The notes under the pieces: generated by a model
Seen by the model: the letters and a program-made list of their open reading frames with translations, nothing else
Told to the model about the DNA's origin: nothing
Database searches by the model: none
Shown: positions 10,885 to 22,730 of the stretch, piece by piece
Layout: every line of letters begins with the position of its first letter
Numbering within the stretch: the first letter of the stretch is position 1
Assembly (NCBI RefSeq): GCF_026262505.1
Contig: NC_067205.1
Coordinates: 25,735,693 to 25,799,692, forward strand
Length of the DNA stretch: 64,000 nucleotides
From: Trichomonas vaginalis G3
Lineage: Eukaryota > Parabasalia > Trichomonadida > Trichomonadidae
Reading direction: 5' to 3'
Translations under genes and position numbers: made by a program

Positions 10885-11397
10885 CTATTTATTTTGAGTC
10901 ATGTAGCTCTTGTCTATCAATTTATCAATATCAATATCCATTTGTAATCCGATTTCGTCGTATATGCATTGCTTGACCTTATTTCCATCTTCAACTTTGG
11001 CTGGATCAAACCAAAATGCGTAGCTAATCTTAGTGCGATCTTTAACAATGATGTAAAGTCCTCTAAAACCTTCTCCAACTTTATGATCGAATTCTCCACC
11101 AACAGAAAATGCAATTAACTTGTAAAATAGTTCTGGGTCACGATTATCAAGTCTGATCGTGAAAATTCTTGTATTAATATCATCATAATGAGGCTTAAAT
11201 GGATCTTTGAAAAATGCTATATTATATCCTGAAATTTTATCAAGTGTTGGGAGTTTTCTAACAATTTCCCATAAATCTTCAACGTTTTCGATAGGAATAT
11301 TGCAGAGCATTTCATCGTAATACCTGTCTCTGATAGCAATTGAGAAGAAAGACCATTTTTGATTTAATGGATGTAACTTAATTTCTTCAGTAGTCAT
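10885..11397 (-). CDS. eIF4E-like cap-binding family protein, divergent
   Basis: A 170-residue protein of eIF4E size and order. It begins with the family signature HPLNQKW (Trp15), then VEDLW (Trp43, the eIF4E-binding face), a GYNIAFFKDPFKP loop and a later SYAFWFDP strand with the Trp that contacts the cap phosphate region. eIF4E stacks the mRNA cap between two tryptophans and pairs it with a Glu. Aligned by eye, these places hold Tyr26 or Tyr27, Tyr71 and Asp72 (HYDD where eIF4E has MWED). Tyrosine also replaces the first Trp in 4EHP-type proteins, so cap binding may persist, perhaps weaker. It is convergent with the upstream gene, sharing a 60-bp tail region. It could be a translation initiator or a 4EHP-like repressor. 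Family confident; function unsure. Confidence 0.8.
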   Translation of the reverse strand: MTTEEIKLHPLNQKWSFFSIAIRDRYYDEMLCNIPIENVEDLWEIVRKLPTLDKISGYNIAFFKDPFKPHYDDINTRIFTIRLDNRDPELFYKLIAFSVGGEFDHKVGEGFRGLYIIVKDRTKISYAFWFDPAKVEDGNKVKQCIYDEIGLQMDIDIDKLIDKSYMTQNK

Positions 11398-12012
11398 GAA
11401 AACTTAAAAATTCTAAGGATGTCACTTTTACAATTCACATAAACTAAACATGGTTAATAACTGTTGCAAATTTATTAAAACATAATTCCTTTCATTATAT
11501 GGTCAGAAACGACAAAATTTGAAGAAGGGATTATCGCTGTAAAGACTGAATAGAAGGCCAATTGCATAATACATATTCTTAAATACTCTTACTTATATGA
11601 ATGCTGGTTACAAACCTTATTTAATTCATCAAATAATAAATATATCACTTACTTTTATATGTATATTGAGTTTCAATTCATATGCCAAAACTCACTAAGA
11701 GAATACATAGCGATGTAGAAACTTAGAACCCATAGCTCATGATATCGAATCAAGATATATCTTAATTTAAGTTGATTTATTAATAATTCCTATCAAAAAG
11801 GAGTAAACGTGTGAACTTGAACTCAATTAATGTATTACGCACATTTAGGAACAAATGTTTTTGGAGAATGAGGTTGACATCCCGAAAAAAATTCAGTTTG
11901 GTCAATTATTATTCATAGGTTTTTGAAAGTCTATAATGCCGAAATAACATATAATCTCGAGATTTTAAAAGATTTATGATTAGCACTTTTTCAACCGTTT
12001 TGTTAGTCTGAA
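11398..12012. other. Divergent promoter region
   Basis: 615 bp between the start of the eIF4E-like gene (leftward) and the kinase gene (rightward). It must hold both promoters, but I find no TCA-Py-T/A motif within 30 bp of either start. A pair TCAACCG and GTTTTGTTAG lies just before the kinase ATG. Confidence 0.5.
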
Positions 12013-13242
12013 ATGAGTGCCCAAACCCAACCCGATAGGGGTCAGGTGCTCATTGATCCATCGACTCCGGCGGAAAATGGTGGTCTTGATAACATTAATT
12101 TTGAGCTTATTCTATATGAGAATTCTCAAATTCAAGACCCTGCCGATCAAATTTACACAGTTGTTGGGAAACTCGGTGAAGGAAGGTGGGGGCAAGTCTA
12201 CGAAGTATCCTTGCCAAATCCTTCTGGAGGGGATCCTTTATTATATGCGATGAAAATCTCGAAATCGACAAGAGATTCATTGGAACAGTTTCAATATGAA
12301 ACGCAAGCTCTTGCATACGTATGTTTCTTACAAGCATGTGTTCTTCGCAATATCGAAATTTTGCGAAGAAAACGTGTTTGAAAAAAAAAATTAAATTTTA
12401 CTAACACACAGATTAAAGCCAACTCTTCAGACGAGGACTTACAATATGTATCGGATGTTCACGCATACTTCCAATACCAAGGCCATATTTGTATTGTGCT
12501 TGACAAATGTGGTCCGTCAACTCTTTCGTTTTTGCAGGCAATAGAATACAGCGGTCTACCTCTCAACCTCGTGCAATCAGTTCTCCGAGACGTTCTTACT
12601 GCTTTAAAAAACCTAGCGAATCTTTCAATTATTCATTGCGATGTTAAGCCAGAGAATATATGCGCTTTGAACGACACTTCATCCCACGTCAAGCTAGTTG
12701 ATTTCGGAAGCTGTGTCGTCGTTAATACAATACAAAACACGTACACGCAATCAAGATATTATCGAGCCCCAGAAGTAGCACTACATTTAGAATATGATAC
12801 TAAAGCAGATGTCTGGTCGACCGGATGCGTGGCGGCTGAGCTCATGCTTGGCCTCCCACTGTTTCCAGCAGAATCTGAACGTCATCTCATTTGTTTGATT
12901 GCACAGATGCTCGGACCATATCCGGCGAACATGAGAGAACAGACAGAGCGTCATGATGAGCTATTCATGCCAGATGAAACTCTGAAATCCGCTGAAATTC
13001 TTTGTCTAGAAAATGACGAGAATTTCGTCAATTACCAGCCTTACTTTATACACGAGCACCTTGACGACATCATTATGAACTACGCGTACCCAGATGATAT
13101 GACGGACGAGCAAATCTCCGTAGAAATGGAACACAGGAGAGTATTTATAGACCTTTTACAGCAAATGCTACAAATAGACCCAGCACTGCGTATCACTGCT
13201 GACGTGGCGCTGCAACATCCTTTCTTATCTTTGCCTCTATAA
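12013..13242 (+). CDS. DYRK/CLK-type (CMGC) protein kinase, one intron
   Basis: The gene is two exons, 12013-12318 and 12412-13242, giving a 378-residue protein; the reading frame runs through cleanly only if the 93-nt intron is removed. Exon 1 encodes an N-terminal tail, the glycine loop GEGRWGQVYEV and Lys81 (YAMKIS). Exon 2 encodes LDKCGPSTLSFL (DYRK/CLK-type hinge), the catalytic loop HCDVKPEN with Asp179, VDFGS with Asp199 and TYTQSRYYRAPEV, which corresponds to the YxYIQSRFYR activation loop of DYRKs with the second Tyr kept and the first lost. WSTGCVAAELMLGLPLFP and the CMGC insert follow. The Cys in HCD instead of HRD is also seen in some DYRK relatives. Predicted soluble. Its role (growth/stress signalling) is inferred from the family only. 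Confidence 0.92.
12319..12411 (+). other. Spliceosomal intron, 93 nt, trichomonad type
   Basis: The 5' splice site is GTATGT (12319-12324) and the 3' end is the fixed trichomonad branch-plus-acceptor element ACTAACACACAG (12400-12411). Removing it joins ...ETQALAY to IKANSSDEDLQ and keeps the kinase frame. The intron contains a perfect 10-bp hairpin (12341-12350 with 12361-12370, stem TTCTTCGCAA, loop 10 nt). Confidence 0.93.
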
Positions 13243-14099
13243 TTATATTATGTTCTGATATAGATATTGGATATATATTGGAACATTAGTGATATATATG
13301 TATTATAGAAAATAGAAATTCCACGATTCTCTCCGTTTAAGTTGATTTCTCGTTCTGAAAATCAAATCTACTTGATTTCATGCGACAAGATCGTGAATGC
13401 GGGTTTATTTCCGCCTACTTTCAAACAAGCATACTATACTTTTCAAATATATAAATAAAAAAATAAATTTTTTTTTTTCTTCTCTAAATCAAAGAAGTTT
13501 TAGTATCATATCTAACGTGTCTATCAATATGTAAATGTAGGTACATAAAGATTTATTCCGTTGAAAGGTTTTCAATCGAGATATATGTTTGGTAATAAAT
13601 GTTCGATGTAAATATCGGAAAAGCTATTTCTGCCAGAAAACAAACCAAAATTCATGTTCTTTAATAAGATTTTAATAAAATAATATCAATTTTCTGAATC
13701 AAACAGTATTAATAGTATTTAACTCAATGTGAATTTATTGTTATGCCGAAATTAAATAGTATCCATATGTTACACACCTCATTTTAACGTATTATGAAAA
13801 TATATCATTAAAATAAGAAATTTTATAGTACTTAATATAATGAAATAGATAATATATGAATATTATTGCATCATTGGCTATTTATAATTCTGTTTTAATG
13901 ATTATTATTCATGAAAATCTAAAATCAAATATCCAATTTTCCAAAAAAATTTTGGAATTATAAAAATAAATGGAAGATTCTAAGGAAAGCACTTGATATT
14001 CCTTATTTTGAAAAAAATTTGGAAATACAAAGTCTTCTTAAAATCGTCCATACGTACCTGTGAGACCGTATTTATTGTCCAGTTTCAATGAAAAGAGAT
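13243..14099. other. Intergenic spacer
   Basis: AT-rich spacer between the kinase gene and the HC-A element. Nothing recognised. Confidence 0.55.
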
Positions 14100-16149
14100 T
14101 ACCCTCAATTTTTAACTTTTGCAACTCCAAAAACCAGGTGTTTTTCCAGAACTACCATCTAGGATGAGTCCTAGGAGCTATAATTCTAGGGTTAGATGAT
14201 ACCCACTTAGTACTTTTATTTGTATATGTTTTAATGGAATTTGGTGAGGGGTCATGAAATTCGTATCTAATTTGCTATCATCTAAGCTGGTAAAAGTTAG
14301 AGAAAGCTATTTACTGGTTGTATATTACAAATATACCTTGTAATAGAAAATATAAGTGTTTGTGATTTAAATTCGCTCAATTAGCTCGAAAATTTGTTTT
14401 ATATCAATGACAAACTAACACAATCCTATTTATGTGATTTCCAATCTGTTCCCAAAATATATCAGCATGAATATATATATATTGATATTATTTGCAATTT
14501 CATCATTAAATAGTACTTTTTCCCCTATTTTTAATTTAGAAATAGTATATTTATATGATAGCGACACAATATTTTAATTAAAAAATATATGTTATCGATC
14601 ATCACACTCAAATTGAATTTCAAAAATTTTAGAATTTTTCAATTTCAATATTGAAAATATATTTCTTATATCATAGCGATTCATGTTATAATAATATGGA
14701 GAAAATATTGTTTTAAATCTAAAATTTAAAATGAATGATTGGGCATTACATTATTCCAATTTATTGTTTATTTGTTAATCTAGTGGAAACTGTAATAAAC
14801 AGAAATTCATCAAAAGTGACAGCTCTCAATTTTTTGACATTTGTAAATTCTAAATTGAATGAGAAAAATGAAATAATACTAAGCATAATACAATATTCTA
14901 GATTTAATTATAATTAGGAAAAAGTTAGTTTTGAGAGTACTTTTCATAGGCATATAGAATGAAATCTTCTGAAAAATAATATCACATAAACTCATATTAT
15001 TTTCTAATATATAACTATTTTATATAAAAATCAAATTCAATGATCTTAAAAGCGAAGGATAAACCTCAAAATTTACGAATATAATGAGTGGGAATATAAT
15101 GCTTATCTATCATAAAACCATATGAAATATCAATTTTTGCTTTACGCCTAATTTTTGACGACAATTAGCAAAAAATGTTAAATGTTAACACTCAGTTCAT
15201 TTGAATATGAAAAATAAAATTGACTTTGATTAAATGTTTTTATTTATCATGCAATTCTTCTTGCGACCAAAGATTTGAATAAAATTTCAAAAAAAAAGAT
15301 AGCTTAAAAAATAATATACGGTAGTGTTTACTAATAGATGAATAGTATATAAATTCTATTAAAATGGATTTGATCCAAAAAAATATACCCTACTTTCCCA
15401 ACATTTAGAATAAGGTTATTGCCCTAAAATTCAGTTATAGACACTTAGGAGAGCATTTAAGCCATGATATTTTGGCATATGATAGAGAAACATCTTATAA
15501 ACATTTTCAGTATGTTTTCCTATAAAATAACGATCTCACATGAAATTACTAAAATATCAAATTTTGATTTTCACTTTAAAGTTGGGAGAATACTCTACAG
15601 TGACAGGGTATACAATTTTAACCTTTGTTTTGATTATAAATAAAGTATTGATAGAGATATGAGTTGTACAGAATTATACACGTGTGTTTAATCAAATGTA
15701 AGTTGTGCAACAATAATGATTAGCTAGATAGTATATTAAGGAACTGTGATTTATGATCTAATTCAATAAGATGTAAATGATATTCAAATATATTAAATAA
15801 ATGCGAATGTTCAAGATGTGAAATCAGTTAGTTAATTGTTGTATATAGATATTTTACTGTGATTAATGAATTTTTTAACAATTTAAAATTATCAAATTTC
15901 AAAATATGCGCAATGAGATAATTTGAGAGTATTTTGAGAACTGAAGACTTATGATTTAGTGTTTTTGAATAAGCACATCAATATAAAGATAGAAAATAAA
16001 TTGAGATATAATTTTTTTGAAGGTATTATAAGGGTGGAGGTAGTAGGATAAATTTTTAATGTTCTATACTTTCATGGCAAATAATTAAATAGAAGTAAAA
16101 CTTTGTTTTAAGAATTGAAAATTTTAAATAAAAAAGGAATGTTAGTAAT

Positions 16150-16569
16150 GCTAATTTATTTGATTCCGGGGGACACCCCGGTTATCAAATATATTTATTA
16201 AAATGGAAAATCTCTCACTTTTCGAAAAAATCGAAACTGCAAGGATCTCCGATTCTCGATATGATAATTTATTTGATTCCGGGGGACGCCCCGGTTATCA
16301 AATATATTTATTAGAACGGAAAATCTCTCACTTTTCGAAAAAATCGAAACTGCAAGGATCTCCGATTCTCGATATGATAATTTATTTGATTCCGGGGGAC
16401 ACCCCGGTTATCAAATATATTTATTAGAACGGAAAATCTCTCACTTTTCGAAAAAATCGAAACTGCAAGGATCTCCGATTCTCGATATGATAATTTATTT
16501 GATTCCGGGGGACGCCCCGGTTATCAAATATATTTATTAGAACGGAAAATCTCTCACTTTTCGAAATTT
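16150..16569 (+). repeat. 113-bp tandem repeat, ~3.7 units
   Basis: Units are almost identical. Each carries a perfect hairpin, TTGATTCCGGGG / GACA or GACG / CCCCGG...ATCAA, whose CCGGGG/CCCCGG stem stands out in the AT-rich surroundings. The matching array in HC-B copy 2 (44801-45443) has about 5.7 units. Confidence 0.9.
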
Positions 16570-16890
16570 TTTTTAACAAAAATATGGCATTCTTAAATTA
16601 TAGTTACATGTTATTTCACAATCATTATCATTAAAAAATTCAATTATTCAAGTTGTTTTGTCCCGACGGTTTTTACGGTTATAAAAATGGTTGCGAACTC
16701 AATCCATCAGCAAAATGTCGGTTGGGGTGCCCTTCTTGGCCTCCTGAGTACTCACCAAGATACCCCCAGCTCCCGCAAAACACCTCCCTTAGGTGAGCAT
16801 TAACTGATGACATGAGTTAACAATTCTACAAAATCATCAAGCATGAAGGTTTATGATTTATAAATCAAAATCTCAGAAACTGCTTGACTT

Positions 16891-17160
16891 TGCAAGTTGC
16901 TGTCTTTACCGGTTACTCTGCTGCAATCTCTTTTCTGATTGCAGGCAGAGTTCTGCATCCTGAGGACTTTGCCTTGCAGATATGCTTGTAATCACTACGT
17001 GAGCAACTTGGTGTTGCAAGTTGCTGTCTTTACCGGTTACTCTGCTGCAATCTCTTTTCTGATTGCAGGCAAAGTTCTGCATCCTGAGGACTTTGCCTTG
17101 CAGATATGCTTGTAATCACTACGTGAGCAACTTGGTGTTGCAAGTTGCTGTCTTTACCGG
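16891..17160 (+). repeat. 124-bp tandem repeat, ~2.2 units
   Basis: Repeats start TGCAAGTTGCTGTCTTTACC at 16891, 17015 and 17139. Within a unit, CTGCAATC...GATTGCAG and CAGAGTTCTG-type stems pair, and TGCAAGTTGCT pairs with AGCAACTTGGTG at the unit end. The same array is at 44205-44478. Confidence 0.88.
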
Positions 17161-17950
17161 TTAGCTTTTTTTGAAGTTTCTTCGCATCTTATATAAGCTC
17201 TAGATCAATATTTATCATCAGAATTTGCATCTCATAAAGCACAATATTAATCAAATAGGCAGATTTCATTCGGAGTCTCTCATTAAATGAGAAACTCCGA
17301 ATGAGATTTGCTCTAAGGTAATGTACTTGTTATGCTTGGCCTAGAAGCAAGGAGGAAACATGTATATGGTTTGTTTATACTGAAGTTATCTGGAATTCTC
17401 TCAATTGAGGATTCAAATCCAGATAACAGCAGTATAAGTTAATATTGTTGTGCACCTCAGGTTGTTTATAGGCCCGAGAACGAGAAAAGAATTTATGGTG
17501 TGAATTGGCTCGATATATACCTACGCTCTGTAAAAAATACGTTATATTTTCTTTCATATGAGAAAAATGTTTTTCTTTTTTATAATACTATGTGCTTTGT
17601 TACTTCATAAATTGTCTATTTTTCTTATTAAAACCTATTTTTTCCGTGTGATTCGGAATCTACGCATTCAAAAAATGCGTTTTCCGCTCTCAGAACGCGA
17701 AAATATGAACTACATGACGAGATAAATCGATTTATTATGTTCCTAAATATTCTCATTTTTCAATCTTGCTCAATACTCAAAAATAAGCAGACTCTCAAAT
17801 AGAGAACATAAAATAACTCATATTTATCATATTAAAATTTTGAAAAAGTCTCCCGAAAAAAATCATATTTCGAAAATTTCAAAAAAATAAGTACATTTTT
17901 CGCCAAAGAAAAAAGAAAAATGTTTTTTTTTTGAATTTTTGATGATAATA

Positions 17951-18211
17951 TGCACTCCTGACGGTCGCAGTGTCTCATTCCGGGAGACATTGCCTGTGCA
18001 TGTCTCCCAGAATGGCATACTGTTCCGCATTCATAACTTGAATGCGGAACTTTGACCGACAAGAGTGCATTGTGCACTCTTGTTGGTCTGCATGTGTCAT
18101 TCCGGGAGACATTGCCTGTGCATGTCTCCCAGAACGAGACAATTTATTGCAATCAGAATACGATTGCAAAACTTTGACCGACAAGAGTGCATTGTGCACT
18201 CTTGTTTGTCA
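17951..18211 (+). repeat. 122-bp hairpin array, ~2 units
   Basis: Each unit is three hairpins in a row: GGGAGACATTGCC/...GTCTCCC; then either a CCGCATTCA...TGAATGCGG or a TTGCAATC...GATTGCAA stem; then GACAAGAGTGCA/TGCACTCTTGT. The middle stem alternates between the two versions along the array. Confidence 0.9.
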
Positions 18212-19240
18212 TCCACTATGATACTTAGAGAAAATACTTTACTTACATTATTTAAAATATTAATTTCCCTATTTAATATTTATTTATTATTTTTTGTGCT
18301 TTATATTCCCTATGGCATGTACTGAACTATTTTATAGACTCTACCGAGCTATCTCCACATATAAACATTTGACAATAACACATATATACTCTCTTCATAT
18401 TCTAGTCTCATGACATATTATTGCAAAAGCTATATTTATACAGCATACCTCATAAAGTCTCATTATATCCCTATCTAAGCGTTCAAAACCTATTTTCCCC
18501 ACGTAATCTGATTCTTCAGGCTCCGCTGATTCGATTTCTGCTGTCAGATCGTGAAAATATGAATCACATAACAAGATAAACACAAATCCAAAATAATAAT
18601 GTTTTCTTCAAATTGACTCTTCCACGATATTCATATATTTGTTATTAATTCCGTTTTCCCTTACAAATGTATTTAATTTTCTGAATAATACGTATTATAA
18701 AATGAATATCTCAAAAACTAAATTAAAAAATTAATACTGGGTAATAACTAGATATATTGTGACTTTTTGAATTCACACACTTTTGGAAAAAATTGAATTT
18801 TTCTAAAATGATGTTGTTTGAACATGAACTTAAAGAGTTTTTTTACCGAAAATATCAAGTTGGGTAACATGTGTTTATCTTGTTATGTGATTCATATTTT
18901 CACGATCTGACAGCAGAAATCGAATCAGCGGAGCCTGAAGAATCAGATTACGTGGGGAAAATAGGTTTTGAACGCTTAGATAGGGATATAATGAGACTTT
19001 ATGAGGTATGCTGTATAAATATAGCTTTTGCAATAATATGTCATGAGACTAGAATATGAAGAGAGTATATATGTGTTATTGTCAAATGTTTATATGTGGA
19101 GATAGCTCGGTAGAGTCTATAAAATAGTTCAGTACATGCCATAGGGAATATAAAGCACAAAAAAATAATAAATATTAAATAGGGAAATTAATATTTTAAA
19201 TAATGTAAGTAAAGTATTTTCTCTAAGTATCATAGTGGAT
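18212..19240. repeat. Palindromic core of HC-B copy 1
   Basis: Arms of about 380 bp (18212-18590 and 18860-19240) are inverted copies around a 270-bp unique centre. Each arm carries a 52-bp block with TGACAGCAGAAATCGAATCA that is identical to the block in the HC-A core. 62-codon frames in the arms start with GTG and do not behave like genes. Confidence 0.85.
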
Positions 19241-19748
19241 GACAAACAAGAGTGCACAATGCACTCTTGTCGGTCAAAGTTTTGCAATCGTATTCTGATT
19301 GCAATAAATTGTCTCGTTCTGGGAGACATGCACAGGCAATGTCTCCCGGAATGACACATGCAGACCAACAAGAGTGCACAATGCACTCTTGTCGGTCAAA
19401 GTTCCGCATTCAAGTTATGAATGCGGAACAGTATGCCATTCTGGGAGACATGCACAGGCAATGTCTCCCGGAATGACACATGCAGACCAACAAGAGTGCA
19501 CAATACACTCTTGTCGGTCAAAGTTTTGCAATCGTATTCTGATTGCAATAAATTGTCTCGTTCTGGGAGACATGCACAGGCAATGTCTCCCGGAATGACA
19601 CATGCAGACCAACAAGAGTGCACAATGCACTCTTGTCGGTCAAAGTTCCGCATTCAAGTTATGAATGCGGAACAGTATGCCATTCTGGGAGACATGCACA
19701 GGCAATGTCTCCCGGAATGACACATGCAGACCAACAAGAGTGAACAAT
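19241..19748 (-). repeat. 122-bp hairpin array, ~4 units, inverted
   Basis: The same units as 17951-18211 in the opposite orientation, so the core is bracketed by inverted arrays. The two middle-stem versions (CCGCATTC and TTGCAATC) alternate strictly. Confidence 0.9.
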
Positions 19749-22302
19749 CCGCTTTCTCCTTTGAAATCCAACATTCTAATCACATCTACATTAATAAATT
19801 GTTATAAAATACTAATCAAAGATCCAATACAATTCTACTATCTTATTCACACATTACCAATGTTAACACCTCTTATAACTTAAATTATTTCATAAAATTT
19901 GTTTTTATATCTTATTATTTTCTCATAATGCTTCTAATACATCTCTAATTTCTTACATTCAAACACCAATATCGTCATACTATCATAAGCACTTAATTTT
20001 TTCAAAATTTTAGACTTAAATTTGAGCTACATTTTCATCATCATTTTTAGCCTTAAGCTTCTATAAGGTTATAATACATTATCGTAATATTCTAATATTT
20101 ATGATTCTTACTACTCAATTCAATATAATCATATAAGTCACTCATAATCAGGAGCATAATTTAAAAATCTATAGCTCATATTTTGACAATTATATATATA
20201 GATGATGCATATTGCAATTCCGGTTTCAACACGATCAAATGTCAAACCATGATAAAATATATATCAATTTACAAAATATCGATTAACATTAGAATCCATA
20301 TCTAATTCCATCAATGCACAAGTTGTAAATGCTTAATTCATCTTTGAGAAACGTGAATAGCACAATTTTATAAGATTATTTGTTGAATATTTAAAATATA
20401 AGCCAAATCGAATCTGCTGTATATTACTTTAGTTTATCATTGAATGTTAAATGTGTTCATATAAATATTTGAGTCAGATATCGCATTTTCTAATTTCAAA
20501 ATTTATCTCATGAAGTTAGAATTTATTTGATCATACAACATCATATTAGTCAAACTAGAGTTCAATCGCGATTCCAAAATGGAACAATTGCTTGTTTTAT
20601 CAAAATGTTAAAATATTAATCTAAAAAACTTAATATCTAACCAAAACATTCTAGAAATATCATATACAGGTATATGCAATCTAAATGCACACGAAATACT
20701 GAAAATTAAAAAGAATATTTATGAGATTATTAAATCTTATGCATTTCAATGAAGAGTCGATAATTATCATCTCTATAGGTTATATATCAACATATGAGTT
20801 TTTGGATTGACCACTACTATACTAATGTGATCAAATTAATCTGATTTCTTGAATTTTCATTTGAAGCATTCGCAGTAGTAGGAGTACCTTCATATATTAA
20901 CATATTAAAAAATTGCGCCCAGATTCGCAGTTTAATCATGATTTTAAGATTGCATTAGATTTCGAAATGCAGAAAAAAATCACTTTAGATTTCCTTCAAA
21001 CTCTAAGCATAAGCATGTCTCTATATGAGGAAACTATTTGAGCTATTCATTTGGCGGCCCAAAAACTCATGTTGCCTGAGCGCAGAAAATACCAATTTTT
21101 GGACCCTGGGTAGGGGGTCATGCATGTTTTCTAAATGTTGGAAAAGTAGGGTATAAAATTTGATCATAAATAAAATCGTTTTAAATTACTTCTTCATTTA
21201 AATTATAACAATTATTTTTGGTTTTATATTTTTTTGGATCAAATCCATTTTAATAGAATTTATATACTATTCATCTATTAGTAAACACTACCGTATATTA
21301 TTTTTTAAGCTATCTTTTTTTTTGAAATTTTATTCAAATCTTTGGTCGCAAGAAGAATTGCATGATAAATAAAAACATTTAATCAAAGTCAATTTTATTT
21401 TTCATATTCAAATGGACTGAGTGTTAACATTTAACATTTTTTGCTAATTGTCGTCAAAAATTAGGCGTAAAGCAAAAATTGATATTTCATATGGTTTTAT
21501 GATAGATAAGCATTATATTCCCACTCATTATATTCGTAAATTTTGAGGTTTATCCTTCGCTTTTAAGATCATTGAATTTGATTTTTATATAAAATAGTTA
21601 TATATTAGAAAATAATATGAGTTTATGTGATATTATTTTTCAGAAGATTTTGTGTTCTTCTTCAAAATTTTATTTTTTTATTAAAAAGAATCTTTACAAA
21701 ATATACATTTACTTTAATTAATATTTAAAAACGTGCTCTATCAAAAGTTCCAAAAATTCAATATTTTAGCTTTTCTGGGGTGTCACTTTTGATGAATTTC
21801 TGTTGACAACAAAACAATTAATATTTTGGGGCGGAGGTTTTTGTGATATGGAAAAATGTTAGTTGCTCAATTATCTCACTATTGGATGGACTTTTATCGA
21901 GCGAAATTTTGGCTGTAAAGACAATTCTGATATTGGTAACATGGTGATAAGAACAAATAGTCAGTTTGCATGGTTTATGATGAGATAATTTCGATTTAAA
22001 AAAAAACATAAAAATTGATTTTAATGAGCGATTATATTTGAATATGCTCTCCTAATTTGAAGGAACTGGTTAAATCATGAATTGATCATGAATAATTTTT
22101 TTTCAAAATAACAATTATAATTTCATATTCATTATAAGTTGAAAATATATCATAAAGACTTTATGAATGATAAATTCCTAAAAAACAAGTTAGTTTGTTT
22201 CTGAAAATAATAATAATAAAAACCAATTTAGACCCAATAATTTTTGGCGGGATAATTGAGATGTTACGATTGAATTAAAAAAAAGCGGTAATACATTTTT
22301 AT

Positions 22303-22670
22303 AATGATGAAGAGGCTGGCAACCTCTGAGTCAAAGCACTTGTTAATGCAATGATGAAGAGGCTGGCAACCTCTGAGTCAAAGCACTTGTTAATGCAATG
22401 ATGAAGAGGCTGGCAACCTCTGAGTCAAAGCACTTGTTAATGCAATGATGAAGAGGCTGGCAACCTCTGAGTCAAAGCACTTGTTAATGCAATGATGAAG
22501 AGGCTGGCAACCTCTGAGTCAAAGCACTTGTTAATGCAATGATGAAGAGGCTGGCAACCTCTGAGTCAAAGCACTTGTTAATGCAATGATGAAGAGGCTG
22601 GCAACCTCTGAGTCAAAGCACTTGTTAATGCAATGATGAAGAGGCTGGCAACATCTGAGTTAAAATACTT
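22303..22670 (+). repeat. 47-bp tandem repeat, 8 units
   Basis: Seven identical units and one diverged last unit, with short stem GAGGCTGGCAACCTC in each. The motifs ATGATGA and CTGA recur at fixed spacing in every unit. Confidence 0.92.
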
Positions 22671-22730
22671 TTTCCAGTGTGGGAGTAATTTGAAAAAAAA
22701 AAATTTAGTTCATATATTGAAAAAAAAAAA

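Larger units (their letters stand above)
15388..21151 (+). mobile_element. HC-B copy 1: hairpin-array element, 5.8 kb
   Basis: Ends are CCCTACTTTCCCAACATTTA and its inverted counterpart (one mismatch near base 10), flanked by TA (15386-15387, 21152-21153). The undisturbed M1254 sequence shows the empty target. In order: an AT-rich arm (to 16149), a 113-bp tandem repeat, a spacer with GC-rich inverted pairs (16570-16890), a 124-bp tandem repeat, a spacer with hairpins and the diverged core block (17161-17950), 122-bp hairpin units, a palindromic core, more 122-bp units inverted, and a 1.4-kb AT-rich arm (19749-21151). No convincing gene. A second, inverted copy is at 37343-46204. Confidence 0.85.
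14791..21811 (+). mobile_element. M1254 copy b, split by HC-B
   Basis: The left part is 14791-15387 and the right part 21152-21811. AAAC flanks it on both sides (14787-14790, 21812-21815). With HC-B and one TA removed, the element is about 1.25 kb like the intact copies. It is the mirror image of copy c at 32025-33278 within the HC-A palindrome. Confidence 0.85.

Noticed and set aside
12319-12495. Two separate kinase fragments or a frameshift pseudogene
   Set aside because: Consensus 5' and 3' splice sites flank the break exactly and splicing restores one complete kinase domain.
18395-19059. 62-codon frames in HC-B core arms (with relatives at 29803-30036 and 30342-30575) as a conserved small protein
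   Set aside because: They start with GTG or TTG rather than ATG. Changes between the copies alter the protein about as often as they are silent, which does not look like selection on a protein. The conservation is better explained at the DNA level.
19252-19883. 70-100 codon Cys/His-rich frames in the 122-bp arrays (also at 29005-31372 and 38480-41247)
   Set aside because: They occur on both strands and in several frames because the units are inverted repeats. 122 is not a multiple of three and no frame is favoured.
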